From assembly GCF_001461825.1 (NCBI RefSeq), contig NZ_LLZC01000019.1:248001-312000 (forward strand): a stretch of DNA of 64,000 bases, in the 5' to 3' direction. Positions 40,264 to 48,301 of this stretch are shown here, in pieces. The stretch comes from Bacillus velezensis. GTDB taxonomy: Bacteria; Bacillota; Bacilli; Bacillales; Bacillaceae. The translations under genes and the position numbers were made by a program. Each line of letters opens with the position of its first letter. Positions within the stretch are counted from its first letter, which is position 1. The notes beneath the pieces are model-generated. The model was not told the origin of the DNA. It ran no database searches and saw only the letters and a program-made list of their open reading frames with translations.

Positions 40264-40306
40264 AAAGCAGCGCCCGCTTCAAAGGAAGGGCGCTGCTTTC
40301 TTTCCC
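40263..40306 (+). terminator. Terminator after ylaJ
   Basis: AAAGCAGCGCCC / GGGCGCTGCTTT then CTTTCCCTTT. Confidence 0.8.
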
Positions 40307-40307
40307 T

Positions 40308-40335
40308 TTGGCAGGAGGGGCATCCATGATATAAT
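40308..40335 (+). promoter_or_regulatory. Sigma-A promoter of ylaI
   Basis: TTGGCA, 16-bp spacer, TATAAT. Confidence 0.75.
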
Positions 40336-40365
40336 GCTTGTCATAGTGAAAGAGGTGAAAAATCA

Positions 40366-40575
40366 ATGAGAGTAAAATGTTCCATTTGCGACAAAATCGA
40401 ACAAATTGATGATGAAACACTGACAGCCAAACGCCTCCGCAATCGTCCGATTCATACATATATGTGCCGGGAATGCCATGACCGAATCAAAGTCAAAACG
40501 GAGGCGCGGCTGAATACCGGACACTTTTCCTTTCATCCCGGACAAAAAGCGAAAAAAGATAAACTGAAAAAATAA
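40366..40575 (+). CDS. ylaI: Zinc-ribbon-like small protein YlaI
   Basis: 69-residue protein of the DUF2197 family. Two Cys pairs, CSIC near residue 5 and CREC near 34, make a likely zinc ribbon; the C-terminus is strongly basic (KAKKDKLKK), which suggests nucleic acid contact, but no function is known. ATG after GAAAGAGGTG. Confidence 0.85.
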   Translation: MRVKCSICDKIEQIDDETLTAKRLRNRPIHTYMCRECHDRIKVKTEARLNTGHFSFHPGQKAKKDKLKK

Positions 40576-40582
40576 ACCGAAT

Positions 40583-40620
40583 AAAAAATGACCCGCCGGA
40601 AGGCAAGGTCATTTTTTTAT
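40583..40620. terminator. Bidirectional terminator between ylaI and ylaH
   Basis: AAAATGACC / GGTCATTTT with flanking A and T runs. Confidence 0.85.
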
Positions 40621-40937
40621 TGCGGTTTAGCTGACTGGTTTTTTTTGGACTGGTGCAGACGGATTTTGTAAACGATCAAAATCAAGGCGGCGACAACAAG
40701 CCCTTCTCCGACCGGCAGAAACACACCGAAAAAAGTCAGCACGGTGCAGCCGAGCACGAGAAAGAGATAAACTGCCGCAGCCTTCAACACCGGCAGCCGT
40801 TTGGCAAAGCCGAGTTTAAATACAATCACCGAAAGCACGACGATCGTTCCGTATAACAGCCACATTCCCGTCAGCGGATGCTCATCCACTTGGTAAAGAG
40901 CCGCAAAGAACGACAGCCGTTCACTTACTTCATTCAA
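40617..40937 (-). CDS. ylaH: YlaH-like membrane protein
   Basis: 106 residues with three membrane segments (about 24-42, 48-68, 72-90) and a basic C-terminus; unknown function. TTG start six bases after GGGGAGGGGA. It follows typA on the same strand by about 55 bp with no terminator seen, so it may be read from the typA promoter. Confidence 0.82.
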   Translation of the reverse strand: MNEVSERLSFFAALYQVDEHPLTGMWLLYGTIVVLSVIVFKLGFAKRLPVLKAAAVYLFLVLGCTVLTFFGVFLPVGEGLVVAALILIVYKIRLHQSKKNQSAKPQ

Positions 40938-40993
40938 AAGGATCCCCCTCCCCTTTTCCGTTCGGGTTCTACCTTTTCAAATTCTGCAAGTGA

Positions 40994-42832
40994 TTAAGAC
41001 ATTCCTGCTGTTTTTTTCTTTTTCGCCGCTTTTTCACGTTCGTTTTTATTCAGGATTTTCTTTCTTAAACGGATGGATTCCGGCGTTACTTCACAGTATT
41101 CATCTTCGTTTAAGTACTCGAGTGATTCTTCAAGCGACATAATGCGCGCTTTCTTAATCGTAGTCGTTTGATCCTTCGTAGCGGAACGGACGTTTGTCTG
41201 CTGTTTCATTTTGCTGACATTGACGACAAGGTCATTGTCACGGTTATGTTCGCCGACAATCATACCTTCATATACTTCTGTTCCAGGCTCAACGAAGATG
41301 ACGCCGCGGTCTTCAATACCTTGAATTCCGTAAGATGTCGCTTTTCCGTTTTCCATGGAAACGAGCACACCCTGACGGCGGCCTCCGACTTGGCCTTTTT
41401 GCATCGGCTGATAGCTGTCAAACGTGTGGTTCAGGATACCGAAACCGCGTGTCAGTGACAGAAACTCAGTAGAATAGCCGATGAGTCCGCGCGAAGGTAC
41501 GGTAAAGATCAGGCGGACCTGGCCGTTTCCGTTATTAATCATATCAAGCATTTCGCCTTTTCTCGCACCCATTGATTCCATAACAGAACCGGTATGCTCT
41601 TCAGGCACGTCAATCTGCACGCGCTCAACAGGCTCGCAGCTTACGCCGTCGATTTCCTTAATGATAACTTCAGGCTTAGACACTTGAAGCTCATAGCCTT
41701 CACGGCGCATGTTTTCAATTAAAATGGACAGGTGAAGCTCACCGCGTCCTGAAACAACCCATGCGTCAGGTGATGCCGTCGGTTCGACACGGAGACTGAC
41801 ATCTGTTTGAAGCTGCGCGTTCAGACGCTCTTCAATTTTGCGGGATGTGACATATTTGCCTTCACGGCCTGCAAACGGGCTGTTGTTTACGACAAATGTC
41901 ATTTGGAGCGTAGGCTCATCAATGCGCAGAACCGGCAGCGGCTCATGGTGTTCAGCCGGACAAACCGTTTCACCGACGTTGATATCTTCCATGCCCGAAA
42001 CGGCAACGAGGTCTCCCGCTCTCGCTTCTTCAATTTCCACGCGTTTCAATCCTTGGAAACCGAAGATTTTCGTTACGCGGAATGATTTTACCGTTCCGTC
42101 AAGTTTCATCAATGAAACCTGCTGACCCACTTTCATCGTGCCGCGGAAAACGCGTCCGATACCGATACGGCCGACATAATCATTGTAATCAAGCAGCGCC
42201 ACTTGGAATTGAAGAGGCTCTTCGGCGTTATCTACCGGGGCAGGGACATGTTCAAGAATCGTTTCATACAATGATTCCATATTTTCGTCCTGCTTTTTCG
42301 GATCAAGACTTGCCGTTCCGTTAATCGCAGAAGCGTAGACGACAGGGAACTCAAGCTGTTCTTCGTTTGCGTCAAGCTCGATGAACAAATCAAGCACTTC
42401 ATCAATGACTTCTTCCGGACGGGCGAAATCACGGTCGATTTTGTTTACGACGACAACCGGATTTAAGTTCTGCTCAAGGGCTTTTTTCAGTACGAAACGG
42501 GTTTGCGGCATGCAGCCTTCATATGCGTCAACGACTAACAGAACGCCGTCAACCATTTTCATAATCCGTTCTACCTCTCCGCCGAAGTCGGCGTGTCCCG
42601 GAGTGTCCAAAATATTAATGCGTGTATCTTTATAGTTAATCGCAGTATTTTTCGCAAGAATTGTAATACCGCGTTCACGTTCAAGATCGTTTGAATCCAT
42701 TGCGCGCTCGGCAATATTTTCGTTGGCACGGAATGTTCCGGCTTGGTGAAGCAATTGGTCTACCAAAGTCGTTTTCCCATGGTCAACGTGGGCAATAATC
42801 GCGATGTTGCGAAGATCGTTTCGAAGTTTCAC
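40994..42832 (-). CDS. typA: Ribosome-associated GTPase TypA (BipA)
   Basis: Translational GTPase that assists 50S assembly and growth in cold or stress. G motifs: AHVDHGKTT (G1, residue 14), ITILAKNTA switch region near 58, DTPGHADFG (G3) near 77 and NKID (G4) near 131. Then EF-G-like domains II, III and V and the BipA-specific C-terminal domain with its KKMKQQTNVRSATKDQT-type loop near 540. 612 residues with GTG start after AGGAGATG. Confidence 0.97.
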   Translation of the reverse strand: MKLRNDLRNIAIIAHVDHGKTTLVDQLLHQAGTFRANENIAERAMDSNDLERERGITILAKNTAINYKDTRINILDTPGHADFGGEVERIMKMVDGVLLVVDAYEGCMPQTRFVLKKALEQNLNPVVVVNKIDRDFARPEEVIDEVLDLFIELDANEEQLEFPVVYASAINGTASLDPKKQDENMESLYETILEHVPAPVDNAEEPLQFQVALLDYNDYVGRIGIGRVFRGTMKVGQQVSLMKLDGTVKSFRVTKIFGFQGLKRVEIEEARAGDLVAVSGMEDINVGETVCPAEHHEPLPVLRIDEPTLQMTFVVNNSPFAGREGKYVTSRKIEERLNAQLQTDVSLRVEPTASPDAWVVSGRGELHLSILIENMRREGYELQVSKPEVIIKEIDGVSCEPVERVQIDVPEEHTGSVMESMGARKGEMLDMINNGNGQVRLIFTVPSRGLIGYSTEFLSLTRGFGILNHTFDSYQPMQKGQVGGRRQGVLVSMENGKATSYGIQGIEDRGVIFVEPGTEVYEGMIVGEHNRDNDLVVNVSKMKQQTNVRSATKDQTTTIKKARIMSLEESLEYLNEDEYCEVTPESIRLRKKILNKNEREKAAKKKKTAGMS

Positions 42833-42867
42833 ATTTTCATCTCCTAAAAAAATTAGATAACTTTCAT

Positions 42868-42873
42868 ATTATA
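42868..42873 (-). promoter_or_regulatory. Extended -10 promoter of typA
   Basis: Minus-strand TATAAT preceded by TGG (TGn extended -10), 35 bp before the start codon. No good -35 is needed or seen. Confidence 0.6.
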
Positions 42874-42943
42874 CCACACATCCTCTTTAAAAGCGTTACG
42901 TTTTTCTGTAAACTGAAAGTATGACGTTAAAGGGGATGGAAAT

Positions 42944-43132
42944 ATGAAAAAATTGAATTGGCTCTTATTATTATTTGCATTCGCAGCAGTCTTCAGCATG
43001 ATGCTGATCGGCGTATCAATCGCTGAGAAAAGCGCATGGGGCATCATCGGAAGCATTGTTCTCGTTATCGCCATGATGGGAAGCGGTTTCACCGTAAAGA
43101 AAAAAATGCGCGAACAGGGACTGCTTGATTAA
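42944..43132 (+). CDS. ylaF: Small membrane protein YlaF (DUF5325)
   Basis: 62 residues, two membrane segments (about 5-25 and 30-50) and a basic C-terminal end (KKKMREQGLLD). Unknown function, conserved next to typA in Bacillus. ATG after AAAGGGGATGG. Confidence 0.85.
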   Translation: MKKLNWLLLLFAFAAVFSMMLIGVSIAEKSAWGIIGSIVLVIAMMGSGFTVKKKMREQGLLD

Positions 43133-43183
43133 AAGCATGGCCCTTTGCAAAATTCGGTAAACATGGAAAGCACAATATCTAAT

Positions 43184-43213
43184 GAAGCCTGAATCAAAGA
43201 TTCAGGCTTTTTC
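43184..43213 (+). terminator. Terminator after ylaF
   Basis: AAGCCTGAATC / GATTCAGGCTT with a 3-nt loop and five T. Confidence 0.88.
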
Positions 43214-43443
43214 ACATGCTCAAAACAGGCTTTAGATGTAAGGCTTATCTCCCCCGCCGCCTAGTCAGGAAGCCGGAAATGACAGCTCCCATTCTAGTTA
43301 CATCAGCAGATTCCCTCAGAAGATGCAGTCTGAAATAGTCCGGCATCGTTATGCAGAAAATACCATACCTCCTATATCAATTCCATCATTGTCTTTTTAT
43401 ACTTGTGGCTGTAAGCAAATACACATGACAAGGAGAGAACGAA

Positions 43444-44061
43444 ATGAAAACATCTTTTTTGAAGAAAACCGCTGTAACTGCCGCCGCAACCGCCTCAGCC
43501 GCCTTGCTTGCATTCAGTCCGCTTGATTCTGCCGGCGCAAAAACGATCCAGGCAAATGAACCGCATATCCTGCAGGCTTCCGCAGAGAAAACACCGGAAG
43601 ACGCGGCAAAACTCATTGACATCATCAGCCAATCGATTTACGAAAAAGACGGTGTCTATTATTTTGACAGCGAAAAAGCGGTGGAATTGGGATTAGATCA
43701 AGAACAAGCCCAGATCATTCAAAAGCTGTGGGACAGTTCAACCGAATTTTTAACCGTTCTTTCCCAATGTATTGAGAAAACGGACGGCGAATATACATTT
43801 AATAAAGAAAAAGCGGTGGAGCTCGGCTTTACGGAAAAAGAGGCCCTTATCGTTGATCAGCTGTTCACCGCTTTTTCCCAAAGTCTTCATATCCTTCAAT
43901 CTGCGCTGATTGAAGAAGACGGTGAGTATACGTTTGATCAGGACCTTGCTGAAAAAGCAGGAGCAGGAAAAAAAGAAGCAAAGCTGTGTGCCGGATTCTT
44001 TAATTCACTGCCCCAGGAATTGCTTGAAGGCATTTATACAGCCTTTCATCCGGCTGAGTAA
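43444..44061 (+). CDS. ylaE: Secreted protein YlaE with three internal repeats
   Basis: 205-residue exported protein of unknown function. Signal peptide with basic start and a hydrophobic Ala-rich core, cleavage probably after AGA near residue 32. The mature part is three copies of a roughly 45-residue unit. Each contains an acidic D-G-x-Y-x-F-D/N core (DGVYYFDSEKAVELG, DGEYTFNKEKAVELG, DGEYTFDQDLAEKAG), with helix-rich surroundings. ATG after AAGGAGAG. The 230-bp gap before it holds a TATACT -10 candidate near 43,400 but no clear structure. Confidence 0.82.
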   Translation: MKTSFLKKTAVTAAATASAALLAFSPLDSAGAKTIQANEPHILQASAEKTPEDAAKLIDIISQSIYEKDGVYYFDSEKAVELGLDQEQAQIIQKLWDSSTEFLTVLSQCIEKTDGEYTFNKEKAVELGFTEKEALIVDQLFTAFSQSLHILQSALIEEDGEYTFDQDLAEKAGAGKKEAKLCAGFFNSLPQELLEGIYTAFHPAE

Positions 44062-44070
44062 ACGGATTAA

Positions 44071-44100
44071 AACGCCCGGTCATTCAGCCGGGCGTTTTTT
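44071..44100. terminator. Bidirectional terminator between ylaE and ylaD
   Basis: AACGCCCGG / CCGGGCGTT with T run on the plus strand and TTTTAAT on the minus strand. Confidence 0.88.
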
Positions 44101-44393
44101 TAAATCAGCAGTTTAAGGATCAGCATGATAAAGAAAACAGCGCCGAACAAACAGGCTGCTTTTATCAGCAGCTTCCCGTAATACCGTTCCTTAAACCGCC
44201 TTTCTTCTTCTGCGTAACAGGCTGGCGCCTTCATCTCAGGGCTGCCGAGGTCAAGCGGCTCCTTCATCATATGATATAAACTCCCGCACTTACCGCATGA
44301 TTCAAGATGGCGGGAAATAAACCGCTCCGTTTCTGTTTCACAATCGCCTTCAATATATAAAGGGAGTAAATCTCTCACTAAACAGCAAGTCAT
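44100..44393 (-). CDS. ylaD: Anti-sigma factor YlaD (zinc-binding)
   Basis: Membrane anti-sigma factor that holds the ECF sigma factor YlaC in B. subtilis. It has the zinc anti-sigma signature HLESCGKC (H-x3-C-x2-C, residues 29-36) in the cytoplasmic domain and one C-terminal membrane segment (about 75-96). 97 residues, apparently intact. Its ATG overlaps the stop of the ylaC remnant (ATGA), so it would be translated from that transcript. The partner is broken here (see the ylaC remnant), so its present function is unclear. Confidence 0.88.
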   Translation of the reverse strand: MTCCLVRDLLPLYIEGDCETETERFISRHLESCGKCGSLYHMMKEPLDLGSPEMKAPACYAEEERRFKERYYGKLLIKAACLFGAVFFIMLILKLLI

Positions 44394-44587
44394 ATCTGTC
44401 CGTCCTTCCTTTTTTCCGCCAAGTGCTGTTTCAGCTGCATTCTCGCCCTGTACAGGGTGCTCTTCACCTTCGAAAGACTCCAGTCCAAAACATCTGCAAT
44501 CTCTTCGTAAGACAGCTCTTGAAATATCTGTCGAAATGCTGAATAAAATGACTGAAAATCTCTGACATCTGAAACAATCCTTTTCGT
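44390..44587 (-). pseudogene. ylaC: Remnant of ECF sigma factor gene ylaC (region 4 only)
   Basis: The minus strand upstream of ylaD encodes, in one frame, IFQELSYEEIADVLDWSLSK and VKSTLYRARMQLKQHL, the helix-turn-helix region 4 of an ECF sigma factor, ending in TGA that overlaps the ylaD start. The frame is open for only 65 codons, stops at an in-frame TAA (44588-44590) and has no ATG or ribosome binding site for this frame. Regions 2 and the linker, about 110 residues in B. subtilis YlaC (173 residues), are missing. I infer a deletion that also removed ylaA and ylaB. Confidence 0.78.
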
Positions 44588-44606
44588 TTATTAAGGCCTC
44601 ACCCGT

Positions 44607-44637
44607 TTAGACAAACGGCTATAAAAAAAGTTTTACA
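44607..44637 (-). promoter_or_regulatory. ECF-like promoter in front of the ylaC remnant
   Basis: Minus strand TGTAAAAC (44630-44637), 16-bp spacer, TGTCTAA (44607-44613). This looks like an ECF sigma promoter (AAC -35, GTC -10). The 16-bp inverted repeat CCGTTT-N4-AAACGG covers the -10. It could be an autoregulatory yla promoter left after the deletion; speculative. Confidence 0.35.
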
Positions 44638-44818
44638 AATCGGAACATTTTTCCCCTATCATTTTTCCCGACTTCATTTGTCATTTTTTTCAGAATAAAT
44701 CGCATCATTCGACTCATGTCTGATTCAACACGTGCCTCTCGGCTTATCCCCCGATGCTGGCCTCCGGAAGCCTTTCCGGGACGATTCTATCAATTCATCA
44801 GCGGAGTCTAGTTTTATA

Positions 44819-44848
44819 TTGCAGAATGAGAGAATGCTGGTTTATTAT
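44819..44848 (+). promoter_or_regulatory. Promoter of npr
   Basis: TTGCAG, 18-bp spacer, TATTAT, 35 bp before the AAAAGGGGG site. The 311-bp stretch from the ylaC remnant to npr holds otherwise only an imperfect palindrome (CCGGAA / TTCCGG at 44764-44779). Confidence 0.5.
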
Positions 44849-44890
44849 AACAATATAAGTTTTCATTATTTTCAAAAAGGGGGATTTATT

Positions 44891-46456
44891 GTGGGTTTAG
44901 GTAAGAAATTGTCTGTTGCTGTCGCCGCTTCCTTTATGAGTTTAACCATCAGTCTTCCGGGTGTTCAGGCCGCTGAGAATCCTCAGCTTAAAGAAAACCT
45001 GACGAACTTTGTGCCGAAGCATTCTTTGGTGCAATCTGAATTGCCTTCAGTCAGTGACAAAGCAATCAAGCAATACTTGAAACAAAACGGCAAAGTCTTC
45101 AAAGGCAACCCTTCTGAGAGACTGAAGCTGATTGACCACACGACCGATGATCTCGGCTACAAGCACTTCCGTTATGTGCCTGTCGTTAACGGTGTGCCTG
45201 TGAAAGACTCGCAAGTCATTATTCACGTCGATAAATCCAACAATGTCTATGCGATTAACGGTGAATTAAACAACGATGCTTCTGCCAAAACGGCAAACAG
45301 CAAAAAATTATCTGCAAATCAGGCGCTGGATCATGCTTTTAAAGCAATCGGCAAATCACCTGAAGCCGTCTCTAACGGCAACGTTGCAAACAAAAACAAA
45401 GCCGAGCTGAAAGCAGCGGCCACAAAAGACGGTAAATACCGCCTCGCCTATGATGTAACCATCCGCTACATCGAACCGGAACCAGCTAACTGGGAAGTAA
45501 CCGTTGATGCGGAAACAGGGAAAGTCCTGAAAAAGCAAAACAAAGTGGAGCATGCCGCTGCAACCGGAACAGGTACGACTCTTAAAGGAAAAACGGTCTC
45601 ATTAAATATTTCTTCTGAAAGCGGCAAATATGTAATGCGTGATCTTTCTAAACCTACCGGAACGCAAATTATTACGTACGATCTGCAAAACCGACAATAT
45701 AACCTGCCGGGCACGCTCGTATCAAGCACTACAAACCAGTTCACAACTTCTTCTCAGCGCGCTGCCGTTGATGCGCATTACAATCTCGGCAAAGTGTACG
45801 ATTATTTCTATCAGACGTTTAAACGCAATAGCTACGACAATAAAGGCGGCAAAATCGTATCTTCCGTTCATTACGGCAGCAAATACAATAACGCGGCCTG
45901 GATCGGCGACCAAATGATTTACGGTGACGGTGACGGCTCATTCTTCTCGCCTCTTTCCGGTTCAATGGACGTAACGGCCCATGAAATGACACACGGTGTT
46001 ACACAGGAAACAGCCAACCTGAACTATGAAAATCAGCCGGGCGCTTTAAACGAATCCTTCTCTGATGTATTCGGATACTTCAATGATACTGAGGACTGGG
46101 ATATCGGTGAAGATATTACGGTCAGCCAGCCGGCTCTCCGCAGTTTATCCAATCCGACAAAATACGGACAGCCCGACCATTACAAAAATTATCGAAACCT
46201 TCCGAATACTGATGCCGGCGACTACGGCGGCGTGCATACAAACAGCGGAATTCCGAACAAAGCCGCTTACAACACGATTACAAAAATCGGCGTGAAAAAA
46301 GCGGAGCAGATTTACTACCGTGCACTGACGGTATATCTCACTCCGTCATCAAGCTTTAAAGATGCAAAAGCAGCTTTGATTCAATCAGCGCGGGACCTTT
46401 ACGGCTCTCAAGACGCTGCAAGCGTAGAAGCGGCCTGGAATGCGGTCGGCTTGTAA
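44891..46456 (+). CDS. npr: Extracellular neutral metalloprotease (bacillolysin)
   Basis: Secreted thermolysin-family zinc protease. Pre-pro-enzyme of 521 residues. Signal peptide (1-27, cleavage after VQA), FTP/PepSY propeptide (about 28-221), and a mature enzyme of 300 residues beginning AATGTGTTLKG. The zinc site is HEMTH near 364, with the third ligand Glu in ALNESFSDVFG about 20 residues later, and the catalytic His in GGVHTNSGIPN near 452. The start is the GTG at 44891 behind AAAAAGGGGG; the longer open frame to 44732 is rejected. Nearly identical, as I remember it, to the B. amyloliquefaciens neutral protease. Confidence 0.97.
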   Translation: MGLGKKLSVAVAASFMSLTISLPGVQAAENPQLKENLTNFVPKHSLVQSELPSVSDKAIKQYLKQNGKVFKGNPSERLKLIDHTTDDLGYKHFRYVPVVNGVPVKDSQVIIHVDKSNNVYAINGELNNDASAKTANSKKLSANQALDHAFKAIGKSPEAVSNGNVANKNKAELKAAATKDGKYRLAYDVTIRYIEPEPANWEVTVDAETGKVLKKQNKVEHAAATGTGTTLKGKTVSLNISSESGKYVMRDLSKPTGTQIITYDLQNRQYNLPGTLVSSTTNQFTTSSQRAAVDAHYNLGKVYDYFYQTFKRNSYDNKGGKIVSSVHYGSKYNNAAWIGDQMIYGDGDGSFFSPLSGSMDVTAHEMTHGVTQETANLNYENQPGALNESFSDVFGYFNDTEDWDIGEDITVSQPALRSLSNPTKYGQPDHYKNYRNLPNTDAGDYGGVHTNSGIPNKAAYNTITKIGVKKAEQIYYRALTVYLTPSSSFKDAKAALIQSARDLYGSQDAASVEAAWNAVGL

Positions 46457-46461
46457 ACAAG

Positions 46462-46494
46462 AAAAGAGACCGGAGAAATCCGGTCTCTTTTTTA
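46462..46494. terminator. Terminator after npr (bidirectional)
   Basis: AAAAGAGACCGGA / TCCGGTCTCTTTT, 4-nt loop, T run. Confidence 0.9.
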
Positions 46495-46507
46495 TATCTG
46501 AAACATT

Positions 46508-46960
46508 TCACAATGGCTTCACCATGATCATATATGTTTTTTCCCGATCGTCTTTTTCAAGCTTAAGCTGTTCAAAGCCGCATTGGCTTAAAAACAAAAC
46601 CCATTCCTGCCTGTCCAGGGGAACGGCTGAAAACATCGCTTTATGCTCCCCTCTCAGCCGGCCCGCAATCTCTTCAATGACCGCGCGTCCGATTCCTTTC
46701 TCTTTTGCCTCCGGAGCGACGGCCACGGTTCCGAGCCACGGTTTTCCGTTTGAAGGCGCCCATTCCAAATGAAAACTGACGGCGGCAGGAGCGCCGTCAA
46801 TCTCCCATACGAGCCACGTTCCATTGTACATGGAGTATGCAAGCATAAACTCCGCCGCATTTTTTGTTCCGAACTCTTCGCTTTTCCACACCGGGTGTGA
46901 TGCCGCCAGCTGCTCCAGAAACCCGAGATCTTCTTCTTCAAAATCTCTACCTGTCAGCAT
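46508..46960 (-). CDS. GNAT-family acetyltransferase
   Basis: Acetyltransferase of unknown substrate, 150 residues. Acetyl-CoA binding sequence VAVAPEAKEKGIGRAVIEE near residue 80 (Q/RxxGxG-like: KEKGIG) supports the fold. The likely start is the ATG at 46960, which overlaps the end of suhB by 14 bases in another frame; no strong ribosome binding site, so it is probably coupled to suhB. In B. subtilis 168 the position after yktC is held by yktD, an unrelated methyltransferase, so this gene is a group-specific difference. Confidence 0.8.
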   Translation of the reverse strand: MLTGRDFEEEDLGFLEQLAASHPVWKSEEFGTKNAAEFMLAYSMYNGTWLVWEIDGAPAAVSFHLEWAPSNGKPWLGTVAVAPEAKEKGIGRAVIEEIAGRLRGEHKAMFSAVPLDRQEWVLFLSQCGFEQLKLEKDDREKTYMIMVKPL

Positions 46961-47744
46961 GTAAATAGTCGTCAAAGATAATTTTATGTATTGCCGGATT
47001 GCCCGCAAGCACGCTGTGGTTATCTAAAAACGTAAACGGCTCGCCGTCTGTGGTCGTGTAAATGCCCCCGACTTCGTTCAGCAGCACGCAGCCGGCAGCG
47101 TAATCCCACGGCGCGAGCCTCATCGTAATGTATGCGTCAATGCGGCCGGCCGCAACACTGGCCAGCTCAAGTGCCGCCGAACCGTAGGAACGCGTTCCTC
47201 TGACCCGTTTTACGAGCGGCGCCAAAATACTCGGGTCAATCCTTCTGTTTTCCGTCACCCATGTGGCATTGATTGCAATAATGGCTTCTTCAATGGAAGC
47301 TTCTTTTAAAGGAGCAAGCGGCGTATTGTTCAGATAAGCCCCTTTTCCGCTGAATGCGTGATACAATTCGTCCTGCATCACATCATAAATTAAGCCGATT
47401 TTGCCTTTTCCGTCTTCAAAGATGCCGATGGAGATCGCGAAATGCCGCTTTTGATGGACAAAATTCATCGTTCCGTCAATCGGATCAATGATCCAGACAA
47501 TTCCGTCAAGGGAGCGGAGTTTATCCCCCTGCCCTTCTTCTCCGAGAATCCGGTGTCCGGGAAAAGTTCCTTGTATACGGTCAATGAAAAAGCGTTCCGT
47601 CTCTTTATCAATATTTGTGACTAAATCATTCGGATTTGATTTTGTTTCAATCGTCAAGCTTTCCTGCATGGATTGTCTGATTCTCGTTCCGGCTTCTTTT
47701 ACCCATTTTTTTGCGATATCATCAATTTCCGTCCAATTTGTCAT
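46947..47744 (-). CDS. suhB: Inositol monophosphatase family protein (SuhB/YktC)
   Basis: Mg-dependent phosphatase of the inositol monophosphatase family; in B. subtilis YktC acts on inositol phosphate and possibly other sugar phosphates. Metal-site motifs: GEEG near residue 71, WIIDPIDGTMNFVH near 88 and APWDYAAGCVLLNEVGG near 214. 265 residues; ATG after GAGGTACAC. Followed by the overlapping acetyltransferase. Confidence 0.93.
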   Translation of the reverse strand: MTNWTEIDDIAKKWVKEAGTRIRQSMQESLTIETKSNPNDLVTNIDKETERFFIDRIQGTFPGHRILGEEGQGDKLRSLDGIVWIIDPIDGTMNFVHQKRHFAISIGIFEDGKGKIGLIYDVMQDELYHAFSGKGAYLNNTPLAPLKEASIEEAIIAINATWVTENRRIDPSILAPLVKRVRGTRSYGSAALELASVAAGRIDAYITMRLAPWDYAAGCVLLNEVGGIYTTTDGEPFTFLDNHSVLAGNPAIHKIIFDDYLHADR

Positions 47745-47837
47745 ACCGTGTACCTCTTTTCTATGTATAGCTTATTCTATAGCATACTGATAAAGGCGAT
47801 GAAAAAGCAAGGAAAATGAAAAAAATGCCTTCTCACG

Positions 47838-47871
47838 TAAAAACGAACCATTTCCTGCGGTTCGTTTTTAC
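47838..47871. terminator. Terminator after ykzI
   Basis: AAAAACGAACC / GGTTCGTTTTT, with T on both strands. Confidence 0.85.
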
Positions 47872-47877
47872 TATTCT

Positions 47878-48066
47878 TTATCCGTTAAGCCGAATCCATT
47901 CTTTTCTGAGACGTTCCAGTTTTCTTTTGCTGAGATCGATTTGATCTTCATTCTCTTTTTGCATGGCCTCATACAGGGTTGCCAATTCATAATCAACCTC
48001 TAGTCTCCAGACAGCTACACGGTTATTTTTTTCCTCCCTGAATCCTTCCTTCACCACTTGCCTCAT
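47878..48066 (-). CDS. ykzI: Small conserved protein YkzI
   Basis: 62-residue charged helical protein of unknown function. The ATG at 48066 follows AAGGGGCG and gives MRQVVKEGFREE; a longer frame to 48120 has no site. The WRLEVDYELATLYEAM helix in the middle is the conserved part. Position between yktB and suhB as in B. subtilis. Confidence 0.78.
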   Translation of the reverse strand: MRQVVKEGFREEKNNRVAVWRLEVDYELATLYEAMQKENEDQIDLSKRKLERLRKEWIRLNG

Positions 48067-48301
48067 TGTCTTTCGCCCCTTCCAGAGATCATTTGTTAAA
48101 AAAGCATCCCATTTTTCCAATTTATTAATGATACTTCTTATATCGTATGGAAACTTATATTCGGCTGTAACAACATTCTTAAAATTGTGTGTTTACCTAT
48201 TCGTTTTTTACCCCAATCCTCTCGGCTCAAACGTTCTCAATGTTTTTGCGGCCGGCGGCGGCTGTGGTAAAATATGAATACTTACGATAAGGAGGAAAAA
48301 G

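Noticed and set aside
43214..43443. Riboswitch-like leader before ylaE
   Set aside because: The 230-bp gap has G/C-rich patches but I found no known aptamer core or a leader terminator.
44732..44890. N-terminal extension of npr to the ATG at 44732
   Set aside because: The extension crosses the promoter region and has no ribosome binding site; the GTG at 44891 gives a normal signal peptide and the known 521 residues.
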